Part shown: positions 14,244-23,005 of the stretch, piece after piece
Position numbering within the stretch: the first letter of the stretch is position 1
Layout: each line of letters opens with the position of its first letter
Assembly: GCA_900550475.1 (NCBI GenBank)
Contig: URSA01000010.1
Coordinates: forward strand, 62,001 to 126,000
DNA length: 64,000 bases
Reading direction: 5' to 3'
DNA from: an uncultured Lachnospiraceae bacterium
Lineage (GTDB): Bacteria > Bacillota > Clostridia > Lachnospirales > Lachnospiraceae
Position numbers and translations under genes: made by a program
Notes under the pieces: model-generated
Seen by the model: the letters and a program-made list of their open reading frames with translations, nothing else
Database searches by the model: none
Told to the model about the DNA's origin: nothing

Positions 14244-15142
14244 CAAAATTGATTGCTCTCACCAGACGAAATACAAAGCTTTATTTCAAGGACAAGGGAA
14301 TGTTTATCTCCTCCCTGATCACACCGATGATCCTGCTTGTCCTCTATGCTACCTTTTTAAAGAAGATTTATGACGATTCCTTCCGCTCGGCACTGGAAGC
14401 CGCCGGTGCCTCGATTTCCGACAGCGTGCTGAACGGCTGCGTAGGCGGACAGCTCATCGCCTCGCTTCTGGCAGTAAGCTGCGTGACGGTAGCCTTCTGC
14501 TCAAACTTATTGATGATCAAAGATAAAACCGGCGGCGCAAGACACGATTTGACCATCGCTCCGGTTCGTTTCGGCACACTGGGATTAAGCTACTATCTCT
14601 CGACGCTCGCCTCCACCCTGATTATCAGCCTTTCAGCTACCGCGGTATGCCTCCTCTATCTCGCCAGAGTGGGCTGGTACATGACGGCGGCGGACATCGC
14701 CCTCATGGTATTGGATGTGTTTCTGCTGACCATGTTCGGCACAGCGCTCTCGTCCTGCATCAATTTCTTTCTGTCAACGGACGGGCAGGCATCTGCCGTG
14801 GGAACCATCGTCAGCGCCGGGTACGGCTTCATCTGCGGCGCCTACATGCCCATCTCCAACTTTGGAGACGGACTGCAGAAGGTTCTGTCCTTTTTGCCCG
14901 GCACCTACGGCACAAGCCTTTTGCGGAATCATGCCATGCACGGCGTATTTGAAGAGATGCGCAATCAGGGCTTCCCGGATGCCGTAGTGGAATCCATCCG
15001 GGACAGCGTGGACTGCAATCTGTATTTCTTTGGCACCAAGGTGGAAACCGATACCATGTATCTGATCCTTTGCGCCAGCACCCTGTTACTGATCGGCATC
15101 TATGTGGCTTTCAACATTGTTGCCGGGAGGCGCAGAAAATAG
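14240..15142 (+). CDS. ABC-2 type transporter permease
   Basis: A 300-aa membrane subunit coupled to the ATP-binding protein. It starts with a short polar segment and a first helix ('GMFISSLITPMILLVLYATF', ~24-43). A large extracellular loop follows, then about five more helices, with the ABC-2 typical 'AYMPISNFGDGLQKVLSFLPGTYGTSLLRNH' region at ~200-230. The last helix is 'LILCASTLLLIGIYVAFNIV', before the basic 'AGRRRK' end. Its stop is immediately followed by the convergent lipoprotein gene ending at 15144, with no clear terminator between them. Confidence 0.9.
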   Translation: MTKLIALTRRNTKLYFKDKGMFISSLITPMILLVLYATFLKKIYDDSFRSALEAAGASISDSVLNGCVGGQLIASLLAVSCVTVAFCSNLLMIKDKTGGARHDLTIAPVRFGTLGLSYYLSTLASTLIISLSATAVCLLYLARVGWYMTAADIALMVLDVFLLTMFGTALSSCINFFLSTDGQASAVGTIVSAGYGFICGAYMPISNFGDGLQKVLSFLPGTYGTSLLRNHAMHGVFEEMRNQGFPDAVVESIRDSVDCNLYFFGTKVETDTMYLILCASTLLLIGIYVAFNIVAGRRRK

Positions 15143-15143
15143 T

Positions 15144-16577
15144 CTACTCGGCAACCCACTCGCCGCTGTTGTTATCGAGCCAGTATACATTGTCATCCGA
15201 GTCCATTGCAGCAAACACGCCGTACTCCTCCATGTAGATGTAGAAGTACTGTGTTTCCTCGTCCCAGATGTACCACTCGCCGTCGTTGTACTGCCAGTCG
15301 TCCTTCGTCCAGTTGGGATCCAGCATGTTCCACCAGTTGTAGCTTTCTTCGCTTCCGGTGCTGCCGGAGCCTCCGCCGGCTTCTGTACTTCCGCCGGTTC
15401 CCGCGCCGCCGTCTCCGGCGCTTCCGCCATCATCGGTGCCTGTTTGCGCATCGATGGTCGTACCCTGCCCTGCAGCCGTCCCGGCATCCCCGTAATAGGC
15501 ATAATCACTCTGCTCAAATCCCCACGACTGCACGCTGTCGCTGTAATCCGTCAATCCCAGATAATATGCCGTAATATCCGTTATCTTGTTATACACACTG
15601 TTATAGTCATAATATCCGGTGTTCAGATCCCATGTAACGCGCATGATATCGTTGAGACCTGAGGATGCCGCATCCTTCACATACTGATCGGTAATTCCGT
15701 ACTTGCCCGCATAATAAAGATCCGGCGCGCCGAAGGTATGAAGCAGCTCATGGGCAAAGGTTGCCGGAGCATTGGTCTGTCCCTTGTAATTCATCAGCAT
15801 AAAGCACATCTCGTACTCCTGAGGACAATCCCTTGTCCATGAGAATGTACTGCTGGCGGTGGTGTTGGTGGACGGCGTATCCACGCAGACCATATACACG
15901 ATACCGTTCGCTCCAAGGTCGCTCTTGATTGCCTCGCTGTCAATATTGTTGCTGATAAACTCACACATATCATAGTAGGAGGAAAGGTAGTTGCTGCCGA
16001 TACTCCGATCCACGGTTGCCCGGTAAATCAACTCCGGGTACTTGTCCCAGTCCCACACAAAGTTCACATTCCTGCCGTATTCGGCGCAGGCCTGCGTGAT
16101 CCACGAACAACCTACTCTCAGATTCTTGTAGATCATGCTATACATATTGAAATCTGCCTTGTCCGTAAGATCCCATGAACATTCCGTATCATTTGCCAGA
16201 ATCGTCACAATGGCTATGGTTCCCTCCAGCCTGCCGGAAGAACCATAAGTCGTGATGCCGCTGTTGTACGCGGCGTTTCCTCCCCTGTGCACCGAGCGCA
16301 TACCCGCGCTGTTTTCGGACGCCACCGCATTGCCGCCGTTGACCGCACCGTTTCCGAAATCCTCCGTGTCCACCGGAATTTCTGCGATCTCCACATTATC
16401 GGCATTCGCCAAAATTCCGTCCGTGTCCTCATATCCGGCATCCACGGAATATTCGCTGCTCTCGGTATATCCATCGTCGTATATATCATCTTCAAAATCA
16501 TCCGCACAGCCCGAACAAAAAATCATCGCGCCGAGCAGCATTGCCCATAGGGAAACTAAATATTTTTTCACAAGCAT
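15144..16577 (-). CDS. Lipoprotein with M6-like zinc metalloprotease core and C-terminal Trp/acidic module
   Basis: A 477-aa lipoprotein: signal segment 'SLWAMLLGAMIFCSGC' with the lipobox Cys near residue 24, an acidic spacer (~25-110), then a catalytic domain. 'FAHELLHTFGAPDLYY' (~273-288) has HExxH followed by GxPDxY, as in M6-type immune-inhibitor metalloproteases. A Gly/Ser/Thr linker (~385-410) leads to a ~66-residue tail with 'NWWNMLDPNWTKDDW' and 'IWDEETQYFYIY', ending in 'YWLDNNSGEWVAE'. This tail is shared with the transglutaminase-like gene upstream. Start: ATG at 16577 has GGGAG only 3-4 bp away; a GTG at 16571 would be better spaced. Last gene of a three-lipoprotein operon. Surface protease role is inferred. 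Confidence 0.75.
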   Translation of the reverse strand: MLVKKYLVSLWAMLLGAMIFCSGCADDFEDDIYDDGYTESSEYSVDAGYEDTDGILANADNVEIAEIPVDTEDFGNGAVNGGNAVASENSAGMRSVHRGGNAAYNSGITTYGSSGRLEGTIAIVTILANDTECSWDLTDKADFNMYSMIYKNLRVGCSWITQACAEYGRNVNFVWDWDKYPELIYRATVDRSIGSNYLSSYYDMCEFISNNIDSEAIKSDLGANGIVYMVCVDTPSTNTTASSTFSWTRDCPQEYEMCFMLMNYKGQTNAPATFAHELLHTFGAPDLYYAGKYGITDQYVKDAASSGLNDIMRVTWDLNTGYYDYNSVYNKITDITAYYLGLTDYSDSVQSWGFEQSDYAYYGDAGTAAGQGTTIDAQTGTDDGGSAGDGGAGTGGSTEAGGGSGSTGSEESYNWWNMLDPNWTKDDWQYNDGEWYIWDEETQYFYIYMEEYGVFAAMDSDDNVYWLDNNSGEWVAE

Positions 16578-16601
16578 TCACTCCCGGTTATCCCTGAATT
16601 T

Positions 16602-18785
16602 CTACTCCGCATAGAAGCTGATCTCTTCACCCTCGATAAAGAATGTCACCACATCCGTCAGGTAATAATCGCCGTAAATATCATCGATGCAGAAGCTGTA
16701 ATAGTACTCCCCGTCCTCCATGACATCATAGTAGATTTCAGGATCACCGTCTACAGTGTACTCCTGACCTGAATAATAAAATTCGTCGTCCCCCTCAATA
16801 GAGTAAGCATAGTAAAGAGGTACAATGACATCCCCTTCCTTCAGCTTCACGATCTCACGGGCTGCCGCACCGTTTTCATCGATTCCGTCCCAGGCACCCT
16901 CTATGATAATCTGTCCCTGAGTATAATCCAGCTTCAGTCTGAGGTTTGTCTCCTCCCCGTTCAAAAGGATCGGTGAGGTATAGATCGTGTAATCGTCAGC
17001 ATCCTCCACAATGTAGGTTGCAAGATTCTGTCCGTCCGGAAGGGAAATCCAGTAACCGTCAAAGTTATCATAAAAGACTCCCGTCTCCCAATCGGCATTG
17101 ATATCGTAGGTTTCACCCAGCTCGATAATGTCCTCCCCGTCGGGTGACAGCTCATAAATCATCGCATACACATCTGCCGCGTTATAATATCCGTCCTCGT
17201 CCAGTTCAAACCAGAAGGTACCGTTCTCGTCCAACTGCGGTTCCTCTGCAAACGTAATGTATGAGCTTTCTCCCGTCTGCTCATACTCATCCAGATAATC
17301 CCAGTAATCATCACTGTCATCGGTCAGACCCCAGAACCACTCTCCTTCATCATCGAACCACTGATCGTCGTCGTAGTTATCGTAGCTTGTACTGTCCACG
17401 CTGCCCTGATTCTGTCTGTCCACGAAAGAAAGGTAATACGGGCTGACACAGACAGCTCCCCAGATGGAAAGCTCCGATGATCCCTGCACACTGAGGGGAT
17501 AGTACATAGCAAGACCGGAGGCTCCCTTGTGTGCGGAACCGCTCACCGAATAAACCACAACCTCATTCAGCACCTGCAGCACATCCTCCGCGCCGTCCGC
17601 ATAATCTGCACAGGCATCAATGATACCGCCCAGATCGACCATGTTGGTATAGCCCTCCGACTTATTGTTGCCTCCGAAGTTGTCCGCCTTCTCAATTGCA
17701 CGGATCATCTCCGCGCGGGTAGCCGTCTCCTTGCCTGCGGCATACATATTGCCGGCAAACCGGTTAAAGCTGACAAGAAGATCGTCCAGCTTTCCGAGAT
17801 CAATCACGGAAAGGGTCGTCAGATCGTCGTCATTCTGCGCCTTGCATGCTGCCAGAAAGCTGTCGCAGACCACTTTTCCGAGCTGCGCACCGTCTGCATC
17901 CGGGTTGGAAGCAAGGAAATCTCCGATTGCGGTGTAGTCCCATCCGCTTCCCGGCTCCGTTTCCTCCGAACCGTACATGTAATCGGCATACGTTGCGAGA
18001 ACGTTTGCTGTCTCCACGGTTCCCATAAGGCAGGCGTCAAAGCCGATGAAATCAAACCGGCGTCCCATCTTTTCATAGTATGTATACAATGCATCATCCA
18101 GCTCCGCCAGACTTAAGGAATCATAATCCTGTCTCTCGTCGAAGCAGATTCCGGTAACGCTGCCGCCGCCGTGATTCCACATCACCAGACCCATATGCTC
18201 GGAAGCATAGTTCTCCACGCCCCATGTCAGGAAATCGGAAAGCGTTGCGGGAAGTCCCATGTTGGCAAGGGATCCCTCATCCACCTTTGTTACGGTACCG
18301 TTCTGTACCACAAATCTCTCCTGATTGTCACTGCTTACATATTCGTTGTTCCACTGATAAGTACCGCCCGTCTCCACGACAAAACGCACGTTGTCGCTTC
18401 CCTCTGCGGCACACATTTCCTCCAGATCGCCGGTTCCCATGCCGTTATTGGACTCCAGATCGGTTCCGCACAGGTATACAAAAATTGTCCAGACCCCTTC
18501 CTCGCCCATTTCACCGGAAACCTCAGGCACCATACGGTCTACAAGCAGCTCACCCGTGTTGTTGTCCACGCTTATGCTCAATCCGCGCACGGAGGATGTA
18601 TTCGTATTCTGAGGAACATTGCTCTCGCTGCTGCCACCCTGATCCGACCATCCCTGCTGCGCATCGGCATCATCCTCATCCCAATCGTCACCGCATCCCA
18701 CGCAGGCAAAAATCATGGTAAACGCCATTAATAATGCACAGATCTTCTTATGACTACTCCGCAATCCACTCACCGCTTTCTTCAT
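16602..18785 (-). CDS. Clostripain-family (C11) cysteine peptidase lipoprotein
   Basis: A 727-aa protein. The start is placed at ATG 18785 so that the N-terminus reads as a signal peptide ending 'MIFACVGCGDD' (lipobox-like, Cys ~33). The C11 core is clear: 'TIFVYLCGTDLES' (~100), catalytic His in 'GLVMWNHGGG' (~H204) and catalytic Cys in 'FDFIGFDACLMG' (~C251). About 270 residues of acidic, Tyr/Trp-rich sequence follow ('DDDQWFDDEGEWFW', ~485), then a beta-rich C-terminal part. C11 enzymes cut after Arg or Lys and usually self-activate. The gene overlaps the end of the transglutaminase-like gene by 32 bp and has only a weak GGAG site, which suggests translational coupling. The substrate is unknown. 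Confidence 0.82.
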   Translation of the reverse strand: MKKAVSGLRSSHKKICALLMAFTMIFACVGCGDDWDEDDADAQQGWSDQGGSSESNVPQNTNTSSVRGLSISVDNNTGELLVDRMVPEVSGEMGEEGVWTIFVYLCGTDLESNNGMGTGDLEEMCAAEGSDNVRFVVETGGTYQWNNEYVSSDNQERFVVQNGTVTKVDEGSLANMGLPATLSDFLTWGVENYASEHMGLVMWNHGGGSVTGICFDERQDYDSLSLAELDDALYTYYEKMGRRFDFIGFDACLMGTVETANVLATYADYMYGSEETEPGSGWDYTAIGDFLASNPDADGAQLGKVVCDSFLAACKAQNDDDLTTLSVIDLGKLDDLLVSFNRFAGNMYAAGKETATRAEMIRAIEKADNFGGNNKSEGYTNMVDLGGIIDACADYADGAEDVLQVLNEVVVYSVSGSAHKGASGLAMYYPLSVQGSSELSIWGAVCVSPYYLSFVDRQNQGSVDSTSYDNYDDDQWFDDEGEWFWGLTDDSDDYWDYLDEYEQTGESSYITFAEEPQLDENGTFWFELDEDGYYNAADVYAMIYELSPDGEDIIELGETYDINADWETGVFYDNFDGYWISLPDGQNLATYIVEDADDYTIYTSPILLNGEETNLRLKLDYTQGQIIIEGAWDGIDENGAAAREIVKLKEGDVIVPLYYAYSIEGDDEFYYSGQEYTVDGDPEIYYDVMEDGEYYYSFCIDDIYGDYYLTDVVTFFIEGEEISFYAE

Positions 18786-20196
18786 CAAGCCAGTATATCT
18801 CATCTCCATCTTCCTCCATCGCTCCAAAGGCATCATTCTCTTCCACATAAATGTATACAAACTGAGTCTCTTCATCCCAGATCAGCCAGTAACCGTCTTC
18901 GTCGTACTCCCAATCCGCCTGTGTCCAGTTCTCATCCAACCGGTTCCACCATCCGTCTGATCCGCTTCCTGTGCTGTCATCCACATACCCGTCGTTTCCG
19001 CCGTCGGTATATCCACCATCGTCCGTGGAGGATCCGCCCTCATCCACATAGGAGGTATCCGGCATGGTTCCGCTCACGGCGTCAAAGTTCGTGCCGTATG
19101 CATTTCCGCCGAATGCATTCTGGAAGCTGTACCGGGTACCGTTTGCAGCCGGAAGATAAACAGAAATCTGCACATCGTTTCCTCTGCTGTGATTCTTTTC
19201 AATCTGGCTGTCTGTAATATTGAAATAGTCATAATAATATGTATTTTCCGGATTTCCCACGGGATCGTCCCATGTTACGTCCATCATATAATACTCGCCG
19301 TCAAGCTCCAGCATATTCCATGCATGGTTTCCACCGGCACTGCCGACAACGACCGTACAGGGGATTCCCATCTTGTGCATCATGTAAGCAAAGCACTTTG
19401 CATATCCGGTGCAGACCGTCTGCTTCCACACAAAACCGCTGTATGCGCTCTGATCCATGTCGTTCCTTATATAATCGATCCTGTTGGTCAGATAATCATG
19501 GGCATATTTTACCTTGTCGATATTGCTTCCAAGGCTCCACATATCCGCCAATGCATCATTCACCACCTGCTCCACCTCGGACTTCATGCCGGAAACATCA
19601 TCCGTATAATAGGTAGGATAAATTTTCGTCACATTTCCGCTGTTGTTGTAGTTGTCCCTATAACTCTGTCCTACCCAGAACAGCTCCGGGTGATCGTACA
19701 GAACGGAGAAGTACACCTCTCCCAAATCGCTGTCCAGCACGGGAACGGACATCTCAATGCATGCCGTACCTGCCGTCAGCCCCTGGCAGATCTGGTCGTA
19801 AGCGCGCTGATGCTGCTCGGACAAGAGACTGCGGTACATATAGAAATTCTCCGGTACGGGCGTACCATCCAGCTTCGTGATCAGCACCTGACTGATCTTC
19901 GTCGTGCTTCGTCTGATCGCTCTGGTCGGATTCTCGTCCAGTTCGGATGTCACCGTACCCATTTCAAAACCTTCACCACGGGTCAGATCGCCGTTGTCCA
20001 CGCCTGCCTCACCGTCGGACATCAAACCAACCGCACCGTCCGCTCCCGTCGTATCCTGCGATTCCGTAACGGTTCCTGATGTGCTTTGATCATCCCACTC
20101 GTCCGAACAGCCGCTGAGCAGACTCGCTGACAAAATCCCCGTCAGCATGATCGCGGCGCAAAACCGGGTCGTTTTCAAGATCCCCTTTTTCACCAT
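18754..20196 (-). CDS. Transglutaminase-like lipoprotein with C-terminal Trp/acidic module
   Basis: A 480-aa lipoprotein with lipobox 'LSASLLSGC' (Cys ~30). The transglutaminase-like (papain-fold) triad is visible: Cys in 'QTVCTGYAKCF' (~259), His in 'GGNHAWNML' (~290) and Asp in 'MMDVTWDD' (~307). Such domains usually act as proteases or peptidoglycan/protein crosslinkers at the cell surface. After a low-complexity Gly/Asp linker (~375-410) comes the same tail as in the metalloprotease: 'WWNRLDENWTQADW', 'IWDEETQFVYIY' and 'YWLDEESGEWIAE'. AGGAGG lies 9 bp before the ATG and a near-consensus promoter lies upstream, so this is the first gene of the operon. Confidence 0.85.
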   Translation of the reverse strand: MVKKGILKTTRFCAAIMLTGILSASLLSGCSDEWDDQSTSGTVTESQDTTGADGAVGLMSDGEAGVDNGDLTRGEGFEMGTVTSELDENPTRAIRRSTTKISQVLITKLDGTPVPENFYMYRSLLSEQHQRAYDQICQGLTAGTACIEMSVPVLDSDLGEVYFSVLYDHPELFWVGQSYRDNYNNSGNVTKIYPTYYTDDVSGMKSEVEQVVNDALADMWSLGSNIDKVKYAHDYLTNRIDYIRNDMDQSAYSGFVWKQTVCTGYAKCFAYMMHKMGIPCTVVVGSAGGNHAWNMLELDGEYYMMDVTWDDPVGNPENTYYYDYFNITDSQIEKNHSRGNDVQISVYLPAANGTRYSFQNAFGGNAYGTNFDAVSGTMPDTSYVDEGGSSTDDGGYTDGGNDGYVDDSTGSGSDGWWNRLDENWTQADWEYDEDGYWLIWDEETQFVYIYVEENDAFGAMEEDGDEIYWLDEESGEWIAE

Positions 20197-20230
20197 TTAC
20201 TTTTTCCTCCTTAAATCTACATTTTATGAG

Positions 20231-20259
20231 ATTATACAATAATTGCGCAGGTTATGCAA
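20231..20259 (-). promoter_or_regulatory. Promoter of the three-lipoprotein operon
   Basis: On the minus strand TTGCAT (20259-20254), a 17-bp spacer and a perfect TATAAT (20236-20231). An inverted repeat AATTGC/GCAATT (20241-20261) spans the -35 and part of the spacer and could be an operator. Confidence 0.7.
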
Positions 20260-20267
20260 TTATTTGC

Positions 20268-20309
20268 CCAAAAATACCCCAAATACCGTGTTTACGGTAT
20301 TTGGGGTAT
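20268..20309 (-). terminator. Terminator of the tRNA operon
   Basis: A 15-bp perfect stem (20274-20288 with 20295-20309, 6-nt loop) is followed on the minus strand by TTTTTG. It lies 10 bp after the tRNA-Leu end and directly upstream of the lipoprotein operon promoter. Confidence 0.9.
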
Positions 20310-20318
20310 CCTCACTAC

Positions 20319-20402
20319 TGCTGGCAGCCGGACTTGAACCGGCACGGTGTTGCCACCGAGGGATTTTAAGTCCCTTGCGTCTGCCTATTCCGCCATGCCA
20401 GC
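20319..20402 (-). tRNA. tRNA-Leu (anticodon TAA)
   Basis: On the minus strand the acceptor stem GCTGGCA/TGCCAGC closes. The anticodon loop reads CTTAAAA with anticodon TAA, and a long variable arm (CCTCGGTGGCAACACCG-like) marks a class II tRNA. The T loop is GTTCAAGTC. Discriminator A; CCA is not encoded. Confidence 0.93.
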
Positions 20403-20425
20403 GGGCTCGCGTTACAAAACGCAAA

Positions 20426-20507
20426 TGGATGGAGGTGGATTCGAACCACCGAAGCAATTTGCAGCAGATTTACAGTCTGTCCCCTTTGGCCACTCGGGAA
20501 TCCATCC
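20426..20507 (-). tRNA. tRNA-Tyr (anticodon GTA)
   Basis: On the minus strand the acceptor stem GGATGGA/TCCATCC closes. The anticodon loop is CTGTAAA (GTA), and a class II-type variable arm precedes the T arm with GTTCGAATC. Discriminator A; CCA is not encoded. It is first in a two-tRNA operon with tRNA-Leu 23 bp downstream. Confidence 0.93.
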
Positions 20508-20532
20508 ATGCAGGTCACCCTGACAATCAGAA

Positions 20533-20561
20533 ATTGTAGCATATGTCTATACAAAATGCAA
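20533..20561 (-). promoter_or_regulatory. Promoter of the tRNA-Tyr/tRNA-Leu operon
   Basis: On the minus strand TTGCAT (20561-20556), a 17-bp spacer and TACAAT (20538-20533) with an extended TGC before the -10. It is 26 bp before the tRNA-Tyr 5' end. Confidence 0.75.
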
Positions 20562-20565
20562 GAAT

Positions 20566-22668
20566 TTATTCCTCCGTATGGCGGAGGATCATAGCGCTGA
20601 ACCGGGGCAGCTTTATCGTGATATTGCCGGAAATGACGGGCAGCTCGGTGTGTTCCGTACTGTAACCGGCATCCGTGGTGGCAAAAATCCGGGTGAGCAT
20701 GCTCTCCTTGGGAATGCCCGCCTGCCATACGCTGACCTTCTTCTCAATTTCATGGTCATTGTTGTTCACCAGCACAATAATCTGCGAGCTCCGATTGAAT
20801 CTGCCGTAGGCAAGATAGTTGTAATCCCTGTCCAGACTCTTGATGGAGCCTGTGCGCAGCTCCCGACATTCCTTGTGGATCTTGATGATCGCCTTGTGGA
20901 ACTCAATCAGATCCCGATCCTCATGCCCCCATGGATAGGAGCGTCGATTGTCGGGGTCCGTGAATCCGCACACTCCCGCCTCGTCGCCGTAGTACACAGC
21001 GGGAGCGCCCGGCCAGGTCATCTGGATCACAACGCCCTCCCTGAAAACAGCGGGGTTGTTGTCGCGGTTCGCCGCATCGGGGCCGATCGTACCGGTTCGC
21101 CCCACCTTGTGGCTGGTTCGCGTCATAAAACGGGAATGATCGTGGTTGGAAAGCTGATTCATGGCAACCTGCCAGCTCGGCATGGAAAAGCTGGAGCTGT
21201 GGTGCCGCATAGCGCCCCAGAAGCTGTCCGCATTGCCCAGAAGATCCTGCCTGTAATCGTCGCTGTGCTTCTCCATTCCTGTCAAAAACCATGTCACGGG
21301 CTCCATGAATGCGTCGTAGTTCATCACGGAATCCCACTCATCGCCCTGCAGCCATTCTCTGGTGTCGCCGTAATGCTCCGCCAGAATCACGGCATCCGGG
21401 TTCGCCTCCTTGACCGCCTTGCGGAACTCCTTCCAGAAGTAGTGGTTATACTCCGGCGAAAAGCCGAGATCCGCCGCCACATCCAGACGCCAGCCGTCCA
21501 CATTGTATGGGGCGGAAACCCACTTGCGGGCAATGTGCATCACATAGTCAAACAGCTCCTTGGAGCCCTCGTAATTCAATTTGGGGAGCGTATCGTGTCC
21601 CCACCAGCCGTCATAGGTCGGGTTGTAAGGCCAGCGGTTCGGATCGTGGAACAGGAAATAGTTGCGGTAGGGGCTGTTCTGGGATACATAGGCGCCCTTT
21701 TCGTACCCTTCTGCATTTTCGTAAATGCGCTCTCTGTCCATCCATTTATTGAAGGAGCCGCAGTGGTTGAACACGCCGTCCAGAATTACCCTGATTCCCC
21801 TTCTGTGCGCCTCCGCCACCACTTTTGCGAACAGCTCGTTGGACGCCTCCAGATTTGCCTTCGAAGTCACTCTCTTGATATAACGGGTCGCAAACCGGTT
21901 CTCTGCCTGTCCGTTCTGCAGGAGTTCTCCCTCGTCCTCCACAAGCTTCCCAATATGGGGATCAATATAATCATAGTCCTGTATGTCGTATTTGTGATTG
22001 GAGGGGGAAACAAAGAGCGGATTGAAATATATCACCTCTATTCCAAGCTCCTGCAGGTAATCCATTTTATCCAGCACACCCTGCAAATCTCCGCCGTAGA
22101 ACTCACGGACGCCCATCTGTGCCGGGTACTTGTTCCAGTCCTCCACATGGGTCACGTTCTCACCGATATAACGGTACTCATTGGTAAGAATATCGTTGGA
22201 GGGATCGCTGTTACAGAAGCGGTCGATATAAATCTGATACATGACCGCCCCCTTCGCCCAAGCCGGGGTCTTGAATCCGGGGATCACTACAAAATCATAA
22301 TATTCATTCACTTCGCGGTTCAGACCACGCACATCATAGTATCCGGTCACTTTCCCCACATTGATCTCAAAGTAATAGGATATCTTTTCGTTCTCCAATT
22401 GATAATCGATGGCATAGTAGTCAAAAACCTCGTCGGAGCTCTCCTTCATCATCATCTGCCGTTCCCCCCGGCATACCAGAAAAACGTAATCGATATTGTT
22501 CTTTGCGGTACGGAAACGGATCCGGATCTGCTGGTAGGGATTCGGTTCGGAGGGCGTCACATACTCCTCCGTGGTATCGCTGAACAACGCTCTCTTGTTT
22601 AATACCGGACGCATCGACGATATATATAACTGATTTTGTTCTGTTTTTCGCATAAGATTCATATCCAT
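20566..22668 (-). CDS. GH13 alpha-amylase / neopullulanase-like enzyme
   Basis: A 700-aa alpha-glucan hydrolase without a signal peptide, so probably cytoplasmic. Residues ~1-135 form an N-terminal beta domain (CBM34-like) typical of the neopullulanase/cyclomaltodextrinase group. The barrel follows, with 'MYQIYIDRFCNSD' (~145), 'VILDGVFNHCG' (~295), nucleophile Asp in 'VDGWRLDVAAD' (~D394), acid/base Glu in 'AVILAEHYGDTREWL' (~E427) and the third Asp in 'NQLSNHDHSRF' (~D506). A C-terminal beta domain follows. It likely debranches or cuts imported maltodextrins. GAGG lies ~9 bp before the ATG. The exact specificity cannot be read from sequence. Confidence 0.9.
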   Translation of the reverse strand: MDMNLMRKTEQNQLYISSMRPVLNKRALFSDTTEEYVTPSEPNPYQQIRIRFRTAKNNIDYVFLVCRGERQMMMKESSDEVFDYYAIDYQLENEKISYYFEINVGKVTGYYDVRGLNREVNEYYDFVVIPGFKTPAWAKGAVMYQIYIDRFCNSDPSNDILTNEYRYIGENVTHVEDWNKYPAQMGVREFYGGDLQGVLDKMDYLQELGIEVIYFNPLFVSPSNHKYDIQDYDYIDPHIGKLVEDEGELLQNGQAENRFATRYIKRVTSKANLEASNELFAKVVAEAHRRGIRVILDGVFNHCGSFNKWMDRERIYENAEGYEKGAYVSQNSPYRNYFLFHDPNRWPYNPTYDGWWGHDTLPKLNYEGSKELFDYVMHIARKWVSAPYNVDGWRLDVAADLGFSPEYNHYFWKEFRKAVKEANPDAVILAEHYGDTREWLQGDEWDSVMNYDAFMEPVTWFLTGMEKHSDDYRQDLLGNADSFWGAMRHHSSSFSMPSWQVAMNQLSNHDHSRFMTRTSHKVGRTGTIGPDAANRDNNPAVFREGVVIQMTWPGAPAVYYGDEAGVCGFTDPDNRRSYPWGHEDRDLIEFHKAIIKIHKECRELRTGSIKSLDRDYNYLAYGRFNRSSQIIVLVNNNDHEIEKKVSVWQAGIPKESMLTRIFATTDAGYSTEHTELPVISGNITIKLPRFSAMILRHTEE

Positions 22669-22774
22669 AAACAGCTGCCTCGATTACCTCATTTTTTCCT
22701 ATCTATTTTATAATATTCACCACCCATGCGCAAGGCTATTTGTCCCATATTTGTCCCAAGTTTCCGTATAAAGT

Positions 22775-22806
22775 AAAGAGGACAGCTTTCGACGGCTGTC
22801 CTCTTT
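22775..22806. terminator. Long hairpin in the ftsH-amylase intergenic region
   Basis: A perfect 12-bp stem AAAGAGGACAGC (22775-22786) pairs with GCTGTCCTCTTT (22795-22806). It lies ~200 bp after the ftsH stop and upstream of the amylase gene, so it is probably the ftsH operon terminator or an mRNA end. The T tract is poor. The rest of 22669-23005 is AT-rich and holds nothing else I recognise. Confidence 0.55.
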
Positions 22807-23005
22807 AGAGAAGGTATTTCTTTCTTATGGGGTATAGCAAAAACTATATAATGTATTGGGGGGGTTACGAGTATTATAATAGCATAGCCACTATTTTCGG
22901 TCTAGTCTCAAATTTAACAAAATTTACAAAACCAAATTCTGATTTTTGTCTATATTTAACAAGATACCCTTGTGCAAAGTTGCCAAGAAAGGTGCAGCAT
23001 CTTTA

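Noticed and set aside
20578..22602. 674-codon plus-strand frame opposite the GH13 gene
   Set aside because: Shadow of the amylase gene, whose catalytic residues are all present on the minus strand.
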